A stretch of 41,321 nucleotides of DNA from Mycobacteriales bacterium (GTDB lineage Bacteria; Actinomycetota; Actinomycetes; Mycobacteriales; CADCTP01): NCBI GenBank assembly GCA_035995165.1, contig DASYKU010000105.1, positions 1 through 41,321 on the forward strand, written 5' to 3'. Numbering within the stretch: position 1 is the stretch's first letter; each line of letters begins with the position of its first letter. Shown here in pieces: positions 16,403 through 24,063 of the stretch. The translations under genes and the position numbers were made by a program. A model generated the notes under the pieces. The model was given only the letters and a program-made list of their open reading frames with translations. It did no database searches and was not told the origin of the DNA.

Positions 16403-18160
16403 ATGAGCGCAGCGACTGTCGGGGCCGGATCGGTGCTGTCCGGGCGGTATCGCCTGATCGAGCTGCTCGCCCACGGCGGCATGGGCTCGGTCTGGCGGGC
16501 CGTCGACCTGCTGCTCGACCGGCCGGTCGCGATCAAGGAGGTCCGGCTGCCGGCCGGGCTGGACGACGAGGCCCGCGAGACGCTGCGCCGCCGCACGGTC
16601 CGCGAGGCCCAGGCGGCGGCCCGGCTGCGGAACACCGCGATCGTCACGATCTACGACGTGGTCGAGCAGGACGACCGGCCCTGGATCGTGATGGAGCTCG
16701 TCCCGGCCCCGAACCTGGACGAGATCGTCCGGACGCGCGGGCCGCTGCCGCCGGCCCGGGTCGCCGCGATCGCGCTGCGGGTGCTGGACGCGATGGTCGC
16801 CGCGCAGGCGGCGGGCGTGCAGCACCGCGACATCAAGCCGGCGAACATCCTCGTCACCGACGAGGGCCGGGTCGTGCTCACCGACTTCGGCATCGCCCGG
16901 CACGTGGACGACGCGACGCTCACCCAGACCGGCATGCTCATCGGCTCCCCGAACTACCTCGCCCCCGAACGGGCCCGCGGTCGCACGCCGACCGGGCTGG
17001 AGCCGGACCTGTGGTCGCTGGGCGCGACGATGTACGACGCGGTCGAGGGGCGGCCGCCGTTCGCGCGCAACGGGCCGCTGCCGACGCTGGCCGCGATCGT
17101 CATGGACGAGCCGGAACCGGCCGTGCACGCGGGGCCGCTGCAGCCGGTGATCGACGGGCTGCTGGTGAAGGACCCGCTGCATCGGCTGGACGCCGATCGG
17201 ACCCGGGCGTTGCTGGAGCGGATCGTGCGGGGGCTGCCGGCGCCGCGGGCGTCGGTCGGGGAGGCGGTGCCGACGCCGGCTTCGGTCGGGGAGGCGGCGG
17301 CGTCGGTCGGGGAGGCGGTGCCGACGCGGGCCGAGCCGGTCGCGTCCCGGGATGCCGGTCTGGAGCCGGACGTACGGCCGGAGGCGCGTTCGGACGCGCC
17401 TCCGGAGGTGCCTCCGCAACCGGAGCGGCGCTCGCCGGGCCGGCGGCGGGTGCTGATCGCCGGGCTGGTCGTGTTCGTGCTGGCCGTGGCCGCCGGAGTG
17501 CTGCTGCCGCGGGCTCTCTCCGGGCGGTCCGCCCAGGTCGCTGCGCCTGCGAGCTCGAGGCCGGCGTCACCGAGCCCGGAGCCGGCGTCGGCGTCGGCGA
17601 CGGCGACGGCGACGTCCGCTCCCGCCACGACCGCGGCGCCGTCGACCGCCCCGGCGACGACCGCCCCGGGGAGCACCGCCCCGGGGAGCACCGGCGCCGC
17701 CGTCGCCGCTCCCGCCGGGTTCACCCGCTACACGGACCCGCGCGACCGCTTCTCCGTCGTCGTCCCCGCCGGCTGGCGCCCGGTCCGCCGCGACACCCGG
17801 GTCGACTTCGACGACCCCGCCTCCGGCCGCTTCCTGCGCGTCGACACCTCGGACACGCCGCTGGCGGATCCGTACCAGAACTGGATCGACTACGAGCGGA
17901 CGTTCCGGCAGGGCAAGGGCGACTACCGGCTGCTCGGGATCCGGCGGGTGCCGGACTACCGGCCGGGCGCGGGCTGGAGCACGGCCGACTGGGAGTTCAC
18001 CCTCGGCGGCACGCACGTGCTGGACCGCAACATCCGGGTCAGCGACGCCCGCGCGCACGCGCTCTACTGGTCGACGCCGTCGAGCGAGTGGGGTACGGCC
18101 GAGAGCAGCCGGATCTTCGCGCTCGCGGCGGCGAGCTTCGTCCCCGCGCCGGCCGGCTGA
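16403..18160 (+). CDS. Transmembrane serine/threonine protein kinase (PknB-type)
   Basis: A 585-residue receptor-like kinase. The catalytic domain (about 14-270) shows HGGMGSVW, Lys45 in VAIKEV, helix-C Glu68, HRDIKPANIL with Asp143, DFG Asp161 and GSPNYLAPER, so it should be active. A juxtamembrane linker holds three copies of A-S-V-G-E-A. One membrane segment (about 348-372, VLIAGLVVFVLAVAAGVLL) is followed by an extracellular Ser/Thr/Pro/Ala-rich stalk. A C-terminal domain of about 140 residues follows (FTRYTDPRDRFSVVVPAGWR), of a type found at the ends of many actinobacterial kinases and lipoproteins; no PASTA repeats are present. ATG 16403 follows AAGG at eight bases. It stands alone, convergent with ridA. 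Confidence 0.9.
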   Translation: MSAATVGAGSVLSGRYRLIELLAHGGMGSVWRAVDLLLDRPVAIKEVRLPAGLDDEARETLRRRTVREAQAAARLRNTAIVTIYDVVEQDDRPWIVMELVPAPNLDEIVRTRGPLPPARVAAIALRVLDAMVAAQAAGVQHRDIKPANILVTDEGRVVLTDFGIARHVDDATLTQTGMLIGSPNYLAPERARGRTPTGLEPDLWSLGATMYDAVEGRPPFARNGPLPTLAAIVMDEPEPAVHAGPLQPVIDGLLVKDPLHRLDADRTRALLERIVRGLPAPRASVGEAVPTPASVGEAAASVGEAVPTRAEPVASRDAGLEPDVRPEARSDAPPEVPPQPERRSPGRRRVLIAGLVVFVLAVAAGVLLPRALSGRSAQVAAPASSRPASPSPEPASASATATATSAPATTAAPSTAPATTAPGSTAPGSTGAAVAAPAGFTRYTDPRDRFSVVVPAGWRPVRRDTRVDFDDPASGRFLRVDTSDTPLADPYQNWIDYERTFRQGKGDYRLLGIRRVPDYRPGAGWSTADWEFTLGGTHVLDRNIRVSDARAHALYWSTPSSEWGTAESSRIFALAAASFVPAPAG

Positions 18161-18164
18161 GCGG

Positions 18165-18548
18165 TCAGATCGCGGCGATCGCCTCGACCTCGACGAGCTG
18201 CCCGGGATAGCCGAGCACGGTCACGCCGAGCAGAGTGGACGGTGCGTCGTGGTCGCCGAACCAGCGCCGGACGACCTCCCAGGCCGCGCCGAGGTCGGCC
18301 CGCTCGGTGCTGGCGACGTACACGGTGGTCTTGGTGACGTCGGTCAGCTCGGCCCCGGCCGCGCGGAGGGCGGCGACGAGGTTGGCCATGACCTGCTCGG
18401 CCTGGGCCGGCACGTCGCCCGGCCCGACCACCTGTCCGGACCCGTCGAGCGGGCAGGCACCGGCGGCGAAGACGAGCCCGCGCGCGATCGCCGCGTACGC
18501 GTAGGGCACCGTGCCGGCCAGCTCGTCACTGCGGATCAGGTCCACCAC
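18165..18548 (-). CDS. RidA/YjgF-family protein
   Basis: About 127 residues of the Rid fold (trimeric; RidA itself hydrolyses reactive 2-aminoacrylate and other enamines to 2-oxo acids). The motifs PYAYAAIARGLVFAAGACPL, QAEQVMANLVAALRAAGAEL and the final LVEVEAIAAI are clear. In the position where archetypal RidA carries a catalytic Arg (A-R-S/T), this sequence reads A-P-S-T, so it likely belongs to a Rid subgroup with a different or lost activity. The start is uncertain: GTG 18548, GTG 18545 or TTG 18590. It lies near an ammonia-lyase gene (14.6 kb), whose enamine product is RidA's classic substrate, but not in one operon with it. Confidence 0.85.
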   Translation of the reverse strand: MVDLIRSDELAGTVPYAYAAIARGLVFAAGACPLDGSGQVVGPGDVPAQAEQVMANLVAALRAAGAELTDVTKTTVYVASTERADLGAAWEVVRRWFGDHDAPSTLLGVTVLGYPGQLVEVEAIAAI

Positions 18549-18600
18549 TCCCCCAGCATGGCGGGTTTGACGGGGGCACGGAACGTCCAATCACCGTCCA

Positions 18601-19284
18601 CTAAGGACGGCGGCGGCAGGTGTAGGCGCCGTACAGCCGTCCGTCGTAGGCCACGTCGAGGATGTCGAAGCCGGCCCGGTCCAGCAGCGGCTCCAGCAAC
18701 CACCGGTACGTGCTGTGCTCGGTGCGGATGTGGACCGCGTAGTCCTCGGCGGTGTAGCCCTCGGCCGGATCGGTCGCGGCACCGTCGAACCAGTCCTGGA
18801 AGACGCCGGCCGCCTCGGACGGGTCGATGTCGTAGACCAGGTCGTGCAGCCGCAGGATCCCGCCCGGGCGGAGGGTTCCGGCGATTCGCGACAGCGCGAC
18901 GCCCTTCCAGAAGTCGGGCAGCTGGTGCAGCGCGTTGCGGGTGTGGACCGCGTCCGCGGGCGCGCCGGTGTGCTCGTAGCTGAGGAAGCCGGACTGCACG
19001 AGCTCGACGTTCGGCGGGGCGATCGGCCGCAGGTGGGCCAGCATCGCCGGGGACACGTCGACCGCGACGACCCGGTCCGCGAACTGTGCGGCCGCCGTGG
19101 CGAACCGGCCGGTGCCGGTGGCGAGGTCGACCACGGTCGGGCCGAGCGCGCCGAGCTCGCGCAGCGCGTCCAGGTCCGGTTGCGGGGACGGGTGGCCCTG
19201 CTTCCGGTCGTACCCGGCGACGAAGTCCGGGTCGAGGTGCTCGGGTCCCGCGTGCGCCGTCTCGTCCAGCCGCCAGTCGGTCAC
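18601..19284 (-). CDS. Class I SAM-dependent methyltransferase
   Basis: A 227-residue Rossmann-fold enzyme. Motif I is VVDLATGTG (51-59), motif II VVAVDVSPAMLAHL, and TLRPGGILRLHDLVYD is the post-motif region. The N-terminus (PDFVAGYDRKQGHPSPQPDL) resembles uncharacterised small-molecule methyltransferases of actinomycetes. The substrate is unknown. GTG 19284 overlaps the cutA stop by four bases, so it is the last gene of a coupled operon that starts with an XRE regulator at 22267. Confidence 0.85.
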   Translation of the reverse strand: MTDWRLDETAHAGPEHLDPDFVAGYDRKQGHPSPQPDLDALRELGALGPTVVDLATGTGRFATAAAQFADRVVAVDVSPAMLAHLRPIAPPNVELVQSGFLSYEHTGAPADAVHTRNALHQLPDFWKGVALSRIAGTLRPGGILRLHDLVYDIDPSEAAGVFQDWFDGAATDPAEGYTAEDYAVHIRTEHSTYRWLLEPLLDRAGFDILDVAYDGRLYGAYTCRRRP

Positions 19285-19637
19285 GCCCGGACGGTATCGC
19301 CGCCGGTCGCGGACGGCTCCCGGGTTTCGGCCACCACCCAGTCCAGGTAGGCCGGATTCCCGGCGTTGACGGGCAGGGCGAGCACGCAGGGCACGTCGTA
19401 CGGGTGGTCGGCGTCGGCGCGGGCGACGATCTCCGGCACCAGCGAGAGCCGGGTGTGCAGCATGACCCGCGCCTCCGGGTCGTCCTGGACGGCGCCGTCC
19501 CAGCGGTAGATCGACCGGATCGCCGGGACGATGTGCCCGCACGCGGCCAGGCGGTCGGCGACGAGCCGCCCGGTGAAGCCGGCCAGCCAGTCGGCGTCCG
19601 CGGCCGTGATCACGACTTCGCAGCACGGTTCGCTCAC
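19281..19637 (-). CDS. cutA: CutA1 divalent-ion tolerance protein
   Basis: A 118-residue protein of the CutA1 family (trimeric ferredoxin-like fold). VVITAADADWLAGFTGRLVA, DRLAACGHIVPAIRSIYRW and EARVMLHTRLSLVPEIV are its recognisable segments, with Y-R-W as the core motif and HPYDVPCVLALPV near the end. It is linked to copper/divalent-ion tolerance in E. coli, but its biochemical role is unsettled and it is widely conserved. It has a near-perfect ribosome site (AGGAGGTGG) before GTG 19637. It overlaps both neighbours by four bases. Finding it inside an operon with a regulator and a phosphatase is unusual. Confidence 0.9.
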   Translation of the reverse strand: MSEPCCEVVITAADADWLAGFTGRLVADRLAACGHIVPAIRSIYRWDGAVQDDPEARVMLHTRLSLVPEIVARADADHPYDVPCVLALPVNAGNPAYLDWVVAETREPSATGGDTVRA

Positions 19638-20494
19638 GGAACCACCTCCTGCAGTTCTTCCAGCAGGGCAAGGTAACGCCGGACGGCCGGGGTCGAGCTG
19701 TCCCGCAGGAGGCCGCCGAGCTCCCGCCCGCCGGCCCGCACCTCCGGCCGGGACTGCCGCGGGCCGGTCAGCGCCTGCGCCCCGTACCGGGCCGCCGTGT
19801 CGGTGTCGCCGCGGCGGGCGGCGAGGATGCCGAGCGTGAGCCGGGCCTGGGCGTTGCGCATCGGGGAACGCTCCCGGCCGTCTGCCTCGGTGCCCGCCCG
19901 CAGCACCTCGTGCGCGCACGCTTCCGCGAGCTCGTCCGCGCCGACGATCCGGTAGCAGTCCATCGCGAAGAAGCCGATCTTGCCCGGGTCGACGACGAAA
20001 TGGTTACCCGGATCGGTGATATCCAGCGGCACCGCCCGGGCCTGTTCCAGGGCCAGCCCGACCTGCCGCCGGTCACCCAGCCTCGCCCAGGCCCGGGCCT
20101 TCTGCGCGGCCAGCTGCGCCGCCACGCTGTAGTTCCCGGCGACCGCGAGACCACCGTCGGCGGCCGCGATCGCGGCGCGGGGATCGTCCCGGGTGAGCGC
20201 GAACCAGGCCGCCATCTCGTACGCCCAGCCGACGATCTCGCCGGCGCCGGCCTCGGTACCCCACGCCAGCGCCTTGCGCCGGCTCGCCTCCGCCGCCTCC
20301 GCCAGCCCGAGGTCGTACTCGACGCACCCCACCAGCAACGCCAGCCACCCGGCCGTCGCCACCAGCTCGGGACCCGGCCGATCCCCGATCCGCCCCTGCC
20401 ACTCCCGCCCCTCGACCAGCAACTCCCCCGCGGCCCGATACGCATAGTCCCGGCACAACCGACCAACAGCCGCCCGGATGCGCTCACCGTCCAC
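19634..20494 (-). CDS. Alpha-helical TPR-like protein, effector-like domain without HTH
   Basis: A 286-residue soluble protein, almost entirely helical, rich in Ala, Leu and Arg. It resembles the C-terminal TPR-like half of actinobacterial XRE regulators: AYEMAAWFALTRDDPRAAI, then HFVVDPGKIGFFAMDCYRIV (compare the common motif H-x-x-V-D-P-x-K-x-x-F-Y-x-M-D-x-Y-R) and RNAQARLTLGILAARRGDTD. The usual N-terminal helix-turn-helix is absent: GTG 20494 already lies 11 bases inside the preceding gene. A separate HTH protein is encoded upstream in the same operon, so the two may work together or the domain may have split off; that is inference. Confidence 0.75.
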   Translation of the reverse strand: MDGERIRAAVGRLCRDYAYRAAGELLVEGREWQGRIGDRPGPELVATAGWLALLVGCVEYDLGLAEAAEASRRKALAWGTEAGAGEIVGWAYEMAAWFALTRDDPRAAIAAADGGLAVAGNYSVAAQLAAQKARAWARLGDRRQVGLALEQARAVPLDITDPGNHFVVDPGKIGFFAMDCYRIVGADELAEACAHEVLRAGTEADGRERSPMRNAQARLTLGILAARRGDTDTAARYGAQALTGPRQSRPEVRAGGRELGGLLRDSSTPAVRRYLALLEELQEVVP

Positions 20495-21278
20495 TGACGA
20501 CCGCCATCAGCTCAGTTTCCAGCCCGGCCGTCACCGCGACCACCCCGCTGGATACGAGCGAGTGGTCGGCGCCGTCCAGGTCGAGGACGCGGACACCGGC
20601 CTCCCGGGCGACCAGCACACCGGCCGCGGTGTCCCAGGGCTTGTTGCCGAGCATGACGCAGGCGTCGAGGCGACCCTCGGCCGTCCAGGCCAGGTCGATC
20701 GTGGACGCGCCGATCATCCGGACCCGCTGGACGCGCTCCGCTAGCGCCGCGACCAGCTCGTGCCGACGGCCGTTGACCCGCTCGGCGTCCGGCCCGAACG
20801 TGTACTGGTCGATCGAGACGAGTGCCTCCCGCAGCGAGCCGGTCGTGCTGCCACGCAGCCGCCGGGCCCCCGCGTACGCGCCGCCGTCGGCGACCGCGGT
20901 GTAGCGCAGACCCAGCAGCGGCAGGTCGATCACGGCGGCCTGGCTCGCGCCGCCGTCGATCAGCACGAGCGCAATCGCGCAGAGCGGGTAGCTGTGCAGG
21001 AAGTTCACCGTGCCGTCGATCGGGTCGAGCACCCAGCACGGTCCGGCCGCCGGGACGCCGCCACCCTCCTCCTCGCCGAGGAAGCCGATGTCCGGCGTCC
21101 GTTCCCGCAGGTACGCCCGCACCGACCGTTCGATCGCGAGGTCCACATCGGACGCCGGATCGCGATCCCCCTTCAACCGCAGCCGTTCCGGCGGTCGCGT
21201 CCGCAGGAGTTCGGCCGCATCCCCGACCGCCCGCTCGGCCACACCGAGCAAACTCGCCCGATCCCCGGCAGAAATCAC
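20484..21278 (-). CDS. Inositol-monophosphatase-family phosphatase
   Basis: A 264-residue magnesium-dependent phosphatase. All metal-site motifs are present: Glu69/Glu70 in LGEEEGG, D85-P-I-D88-G-T in WVLDPIDGTVNFLHSYP, and W-D216-T-A-A-G near the C-terminus. An upstream DPASDVDLAIE corresponds to the K-x-x-x-D-x-V-T-x-x-D motif. Possible substrates are inositol phosphate, histidinol phosphate, fructose 1,6-bisphosphate or 3'-phosphoadenosine 5'-phosphate; motifs alone do not decide. GTG 21278 overlaps the XRE gene's stop by four bases, and the end overlaps the TPR gene by 11. Confidence 0.87.
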   Translation of the reverse strand: MISAGDRASLLGVAERAVGDAAELLRTRPPERLRLKGDRDPASDVDLAIERSVRAYLRERTPDIGFLGEEEGGGVPAAGPCWVLDPIDGTVNFLHSYPLCAIALVLIDGGASQAAVIDLPLLGLRYTAVADGGAYAGARRLRGSTTGSLREALVSIDQYTFGPDAERVNGRRHELVAALAERVQRVRMIGASTIDLAWTAEGRLDACVMLGNKPWDTAAGVLVAREAGVRVLDLDGADHSLVSSGVVAVTAGLETELMAVVSGR

Positions 21279-22267
21279 GACGCGAGCCGCGACAGATCGA
21301 GGTCGTCCTCGGTCAGCGGCTTGACCACCAGTCCCTTGCTGGTCCACGGTTCCCGCGGATCCGCCGCCAGCCGGGCCAGCCAGGCGATCTGACCGTCGAA
21401 GTAGTCCCAGTACGGCGTGCCCTCGTCGAAGACGAACGTCGGCCCCTCGGTGCCACGCCTTCCATGTCCGTACAGCGCGACGCGGCAGGACCCGTCGACC
21501 TTCTCCATCGCGAACGAGCACGGGAAGTTGTACGTGTAGATCCGCAGGCCGGCCCCCGGAACGACCGGCTCCACCCGGCGCGAGGCGTCGAACAGCGGGC
21601 GCAGGATCTCGCGGGTGTAGCGACCCGGATCCTCCATCGCTGCCTCGATCGGCTCCAGCCGGTACCGATCCCGCCGCGACGCGCAGCGCGGATCCATGAC
21701 GTAGAACGTCACCGGCAGCTCGCCGGCCTTCGTCTGGAACAGCGGCAGGATCTCGTCCCGCGCGTAGAAGTTCCGGGTCAGGCCGAAGACCGTGATCTCG
21801 CGCTCGGCGTTCCGGACGCGACTGACGAGGTCGTCGAGGACCTCCGGACCAGTACGGGGCCAGAGGTCCGAGATGCCCGCGCGGGCCAGGTGTCCGATGT
21901 CGACGGAGCTGTGGTCGGTGCCGAACCCGAGCCGGTCGGGCCGGGTCCGGTAGAGGCGGCAGAGGTACTCGATCCGCTCGTCGCTGGGCCGACGCTGTTC
22001 GTGTTCCCAGCGGCAGAGCTCGGCGTCGCTGATCCGCGGCGGCGCCAGCCCGTCCGACTCGTACAGGGCGTCGAGCCGCGCGCAGACCTCGGCCCGGCTC
22101 CAGCCGTGGGCGTACCGCCAGCCCTCGAGCGCGAACATCCCGGGCACCTCGGTCCGGATCAGCTCGACCGTCGCGGCCGGTGTGAGCCCGTCGCGCAGGC
22201 TGCGGAGGCGGACGTCCTGGGCCTGGCGCGCCAGTTGTTGCCGCCGCGCACGGCTGAGCGTCGCCAC
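21275..22267 (-). CDS. XRE-like regulator with C-terminal effector domain
   Basis: A 330-residue protein starting at GTG 22267. An atypical N-terminal stretch (LSRARRQQLARQAQDVRLRS, WRYAHGWSRAEVCARLDALY) leads to an XRE-like recognition part (ISDAELCRWEHEQRRPSDER, then IEYLCRLYRTRPDRLGFG). The C-terminal 200 residues (DLVSRVRNAEREITVFGLTR, VTFYVMDPRC, RIYTYNFPCSFAMEKVDG, YWDYFDGQIAWLARL) match in layout the phospholipase-D-like but catalytically plain domain found on many actinobacterial XRE proteins; no H-x-K motif is present. It likely senses a ligand and regulates its own operon (phosphatase, TPR protein, CutA, methyltransferase). It is divergent from a small XRE gene across a 130-base region that holds an inverted repeat. 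Confidence 0.75.
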   Translation of the reverse strand: MATLSRARRQQLARQAQDVRLRSLRDGLTPAATVELIRTEVPGMFALEGWRYAHGWSRAEVCARLDALYESDGLAPPRISDAELCRWEHEQRRPSDERIEYLCRLYRTRPDRLGFGTDHSSVDIGHLARAGISDLWPRTGPEVLDDLVSRVRNAEREITVFGLTRNFYARDEILPLFQTKAGELPVTFYVMDPRCASRRDRYRLEPIEAAMEDPGRYTREILRPLFDASRRVEPVVPGAGLRIYTYNFPCSFAMEKVDGSCRVALYGHGRRGTEGPTFVFDEGTPYWDYFDGQIAWLARLAADPREPWTSKGLVVKPLTEDDLDLSRLAS

Positions 22268-22290
22268 GTTGACACCCTAGGGAGGCCACG

Positions 22291-22342
22291 ATTGACGAGC
22301 AACGCCACTCACTCTGGCGAGTACGCCCATTGCCGCGTCAAT
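22291..22342. promoter_or_regulatory. Inverted half-sites between divergent XRE genes
   Basis: ATTGACG at 22291 and its inverted copy CGTCAAT at 22336-22342 flank a 38-base centre midway between the two divergent regulator genes. The symmetry and position fit an operator for one or both HTH proteins; binding is not shown. No convincing -10 box can be assigned. Confidence 0.35.
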
Positions 22343-22397
22343 GCGACAACACCGATGGTAGTCGGAGTACGGGACCCGGAATCGTGAGGAGTGGGCG

Positions 22398-22667
22398 ATG
22401 AGCGTACGACCGGTGAGCGAGGCGGCGTTGCGCAACGAGGTCGGACGGCGCGCTTACGTGCGGCGGGTCTGGCTGGGCCTCAGCCAGCAGGAACTCGCCG
22501 ACAAGGCGCACGTGTCGCGCAACTTCGTGTCGGCGATCGAGCGCGGCGCGCAGGGCCTGGACGTCTGGCGGCTCTGGCGGCTCGCGGAGGCGCTCGGCGG
22601 GACGGTGGACTGGCTGGTTGGCGGGCCTGACGAGGTCTTGACCTCGTCGGCGCCCGGTGTGGGGTGA
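22398..22667 (+). CDS. Small XRE-family HTH protein
   Basis: An 89-residue protein with one Cro/C1-type helix-turn-helix: VRRVWLGLSQQELADKAHVS and RNFVSAIERGAQGLDVWRLW, then EALGGTVDWLVGG. It starts at ATG 22398 with ribosome site GAGGAGTGGG. Nothing beyond the DNA-binding domain exists, so it works as a plain repressor or an antitoxin-like partner. It is strikingly similar to the second XRE protein at 38898 (R-x-F-V-S-x-I-E-x-G and the run DV-x-RLWRLA are shared), which sits beside a toxin-antitoxin pair. It is divergent from the XRE/phosphatase operon. Confidence 0.88.
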   Translation: MSVRPVSEAALRNEVGRRAYVRRVWLGLSQQELADKAHVSRNFVSAIERGAQGLDVWRLWRLAEALGGTVDWLVGGPDEVLTSSAPGVG

Positions 22668-22712
22668 GGACAGCGGCGGATGCGCCCCGGGGAGGGGCGC
22701 ATCCGCGCGGGG

Positions 22713-23894
22713 TCAGCGGACCGGGAGGGGAAGGCCCGGGGCGTCGACCCGCTGGTCGAGGCAGGAGACCTTGCCGGTGCCGGCGACCTCGCCGCCGGTG
22801 TTGGGGAAGTTGTCCCGGCGGGCGCCGTCGGAGCTGGTGGTGCAGAACTGCTTGCCGAGGAACACCGGGCTGGTGGGGAACTCCAGCGGGCCGTCGTTGC
22901 GCCGGCTGGTGGCCGGGTCGACGGGGTTGCGGAAGAACTCGGTGACCGTGTTGTGGGTGTCGACGACCGCGACGGTGTTGCGCTCGTTCGCGTCGACCCA
23001 GACCCGGCCGGCGGCGTCGAGCGCGATGCCGTCCGCGCCCTCCAGCGCCGGGTGCTCGACCAGCACGTTGCTCAGGCAGAGCGTGTCGGCGGTGAACGTG
23101 GTGTCGCAGCCGACCGGGCTGGTGATCCGGCCGCGGCTGTCGACGCGGATCCTCCAGAGCGCGCCGCGGGCGGTGTCGGCGACGATCATGTCGCCGTCGC
23201 GGGTGAAGACGATGCCGTTGGCGACGATGTTCTGCGCGGCGGGCGTGTTGGGGTCGACGCCCTGCAGGCCGCCGTTCTGCCGGCCGACGCCGATGGAGTT
23301 GGCCATCGGCTGCACCCGGAACGCCTCGGTCGCGGTGCCGCCGCGCGGGCCGACCCGGTAGACGACGCCCTGCGCGTTGCCGCCGTCGCTGGCCCACAGC
23401 GCGCCGGTGCGGTCGAACGCGATGCCGTTGGCGCCGCCGACCCCGGTGGCGAAGAGGGTCGCCGCCGTCGACGCGGAGCCGGGCTTCAGCACGAAGATCT
23501 GGTCGTTGGTGGGCGCGTTGCCGCCGGTGACGTACACCCGGCCGTCGCGGCCGAGCGCGATGCCGCTGGGCGAGCACGGGCCGGGGACGAACCCGATCTG
23601 CGCCGCGCGGGCGGTCGCGGTCGCGATCTTCCAGACCGCGCACGGGCCGGTGCCGACGCCGCGCTCGGCGACGAAGACGTTGCTGCGGTTGTCGCTGGTG
23701 AGTCCCTCGATGCCGTTGGCCGGCGTGAAGATCGTGGTCCAGGTCGCGTTCCGGATCGGGGCGGGCGAGCTCTGTCCTGACGCCGCCGGGGTGCTGCCGT
23801 CGCTGCCGCCGCCCTGCGACCAGCCGGCGACAGCGCCGGCGGTCGTGGTGGCCGCGGCGACGAGCAGTACTGCCGCGCGCTGCTTCAGGCCCAC
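22713..23894 (-). CDS. Secreted beta-propeller protein (SMP-30/NHL-like)
   Basis: A 393-residue exported protein. GTG 23894 is chosen because AGGAGG lies seven bases before it. The N-terminal VGLKQRAAVLLVAAATTTAG is a Sec signal. The body has repeated blades of the form G-I-A/E-x-D-x-x-G-x-V-W/Y-V, e.g. GIALGRDGRVYVTGG, GIAFDRTGALWASDGG, GIVFTRDGDMIVADTARG and GIALDAAGRVWVDANERN, as in SMP-30/gluconolactonase and NHL propellers. Cysteines near both ends could form disulfides outside the cell. A lactonase or sugar-binding role is possible; the metal-binding residues are not verified. Confidence 0.8.
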   Translation of the reverse strand: MGLKQRAAVLLVAAATTTAGAVAGWSQGGGSDGSTPAASGQSSPAPIRNATWTTIFTPANGIEGLTSDNRSNVFVAERGVGTGPCAVWKIATATARAAQIGFVPGPCSPSGIALGRDGRVYVTGGNAPTNDQIFVLKPGSASTAATLFATGVGGANGIAFDRTGALWASDGGNAQGVVYRVGPRGGTATEAFRVQPMANSIGVGRQNGGLQGVDPNTPAAQNIVANGIVFTRDGDMIVADTARGALWRIRVDSRGRITSPVGCDTTFTADTLCLSNVLVEHPALEGADGIALDAAGRVWVDANERNTVAVVDTHNTVTEFFRNPVDPATSRRNDGPLEFPTSPVFLGKQFCTTSSDGARRDNFPNTGGEVAGTGKVSCLDQRVDAPGLPLPVR

Positions 23895-24063
23895 AGGTAC
23901 CTCCTCCATTGGAGACCAAAGGTCTGTCTGCGGGTACGCCAAGCGGCCGAGTCCGGTTCACTCCCGTCGGTCCCGGGCCGGCCGGACAGGATCTGTCGCA
24001 GCGATGCTCTACCTGGTCACGGCCGGTGGCACGGTGCCCGCTCACCTGAGTACGGTGCCCGGT

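Noticed and set aside
21275-22267. Active phospholipase-D nuclease in the XRE regulator
   Set aside because: No H-x-K-x4-D motif is visible; only the layout resembles the plain effector domain of actinobacterial XRE proteins.
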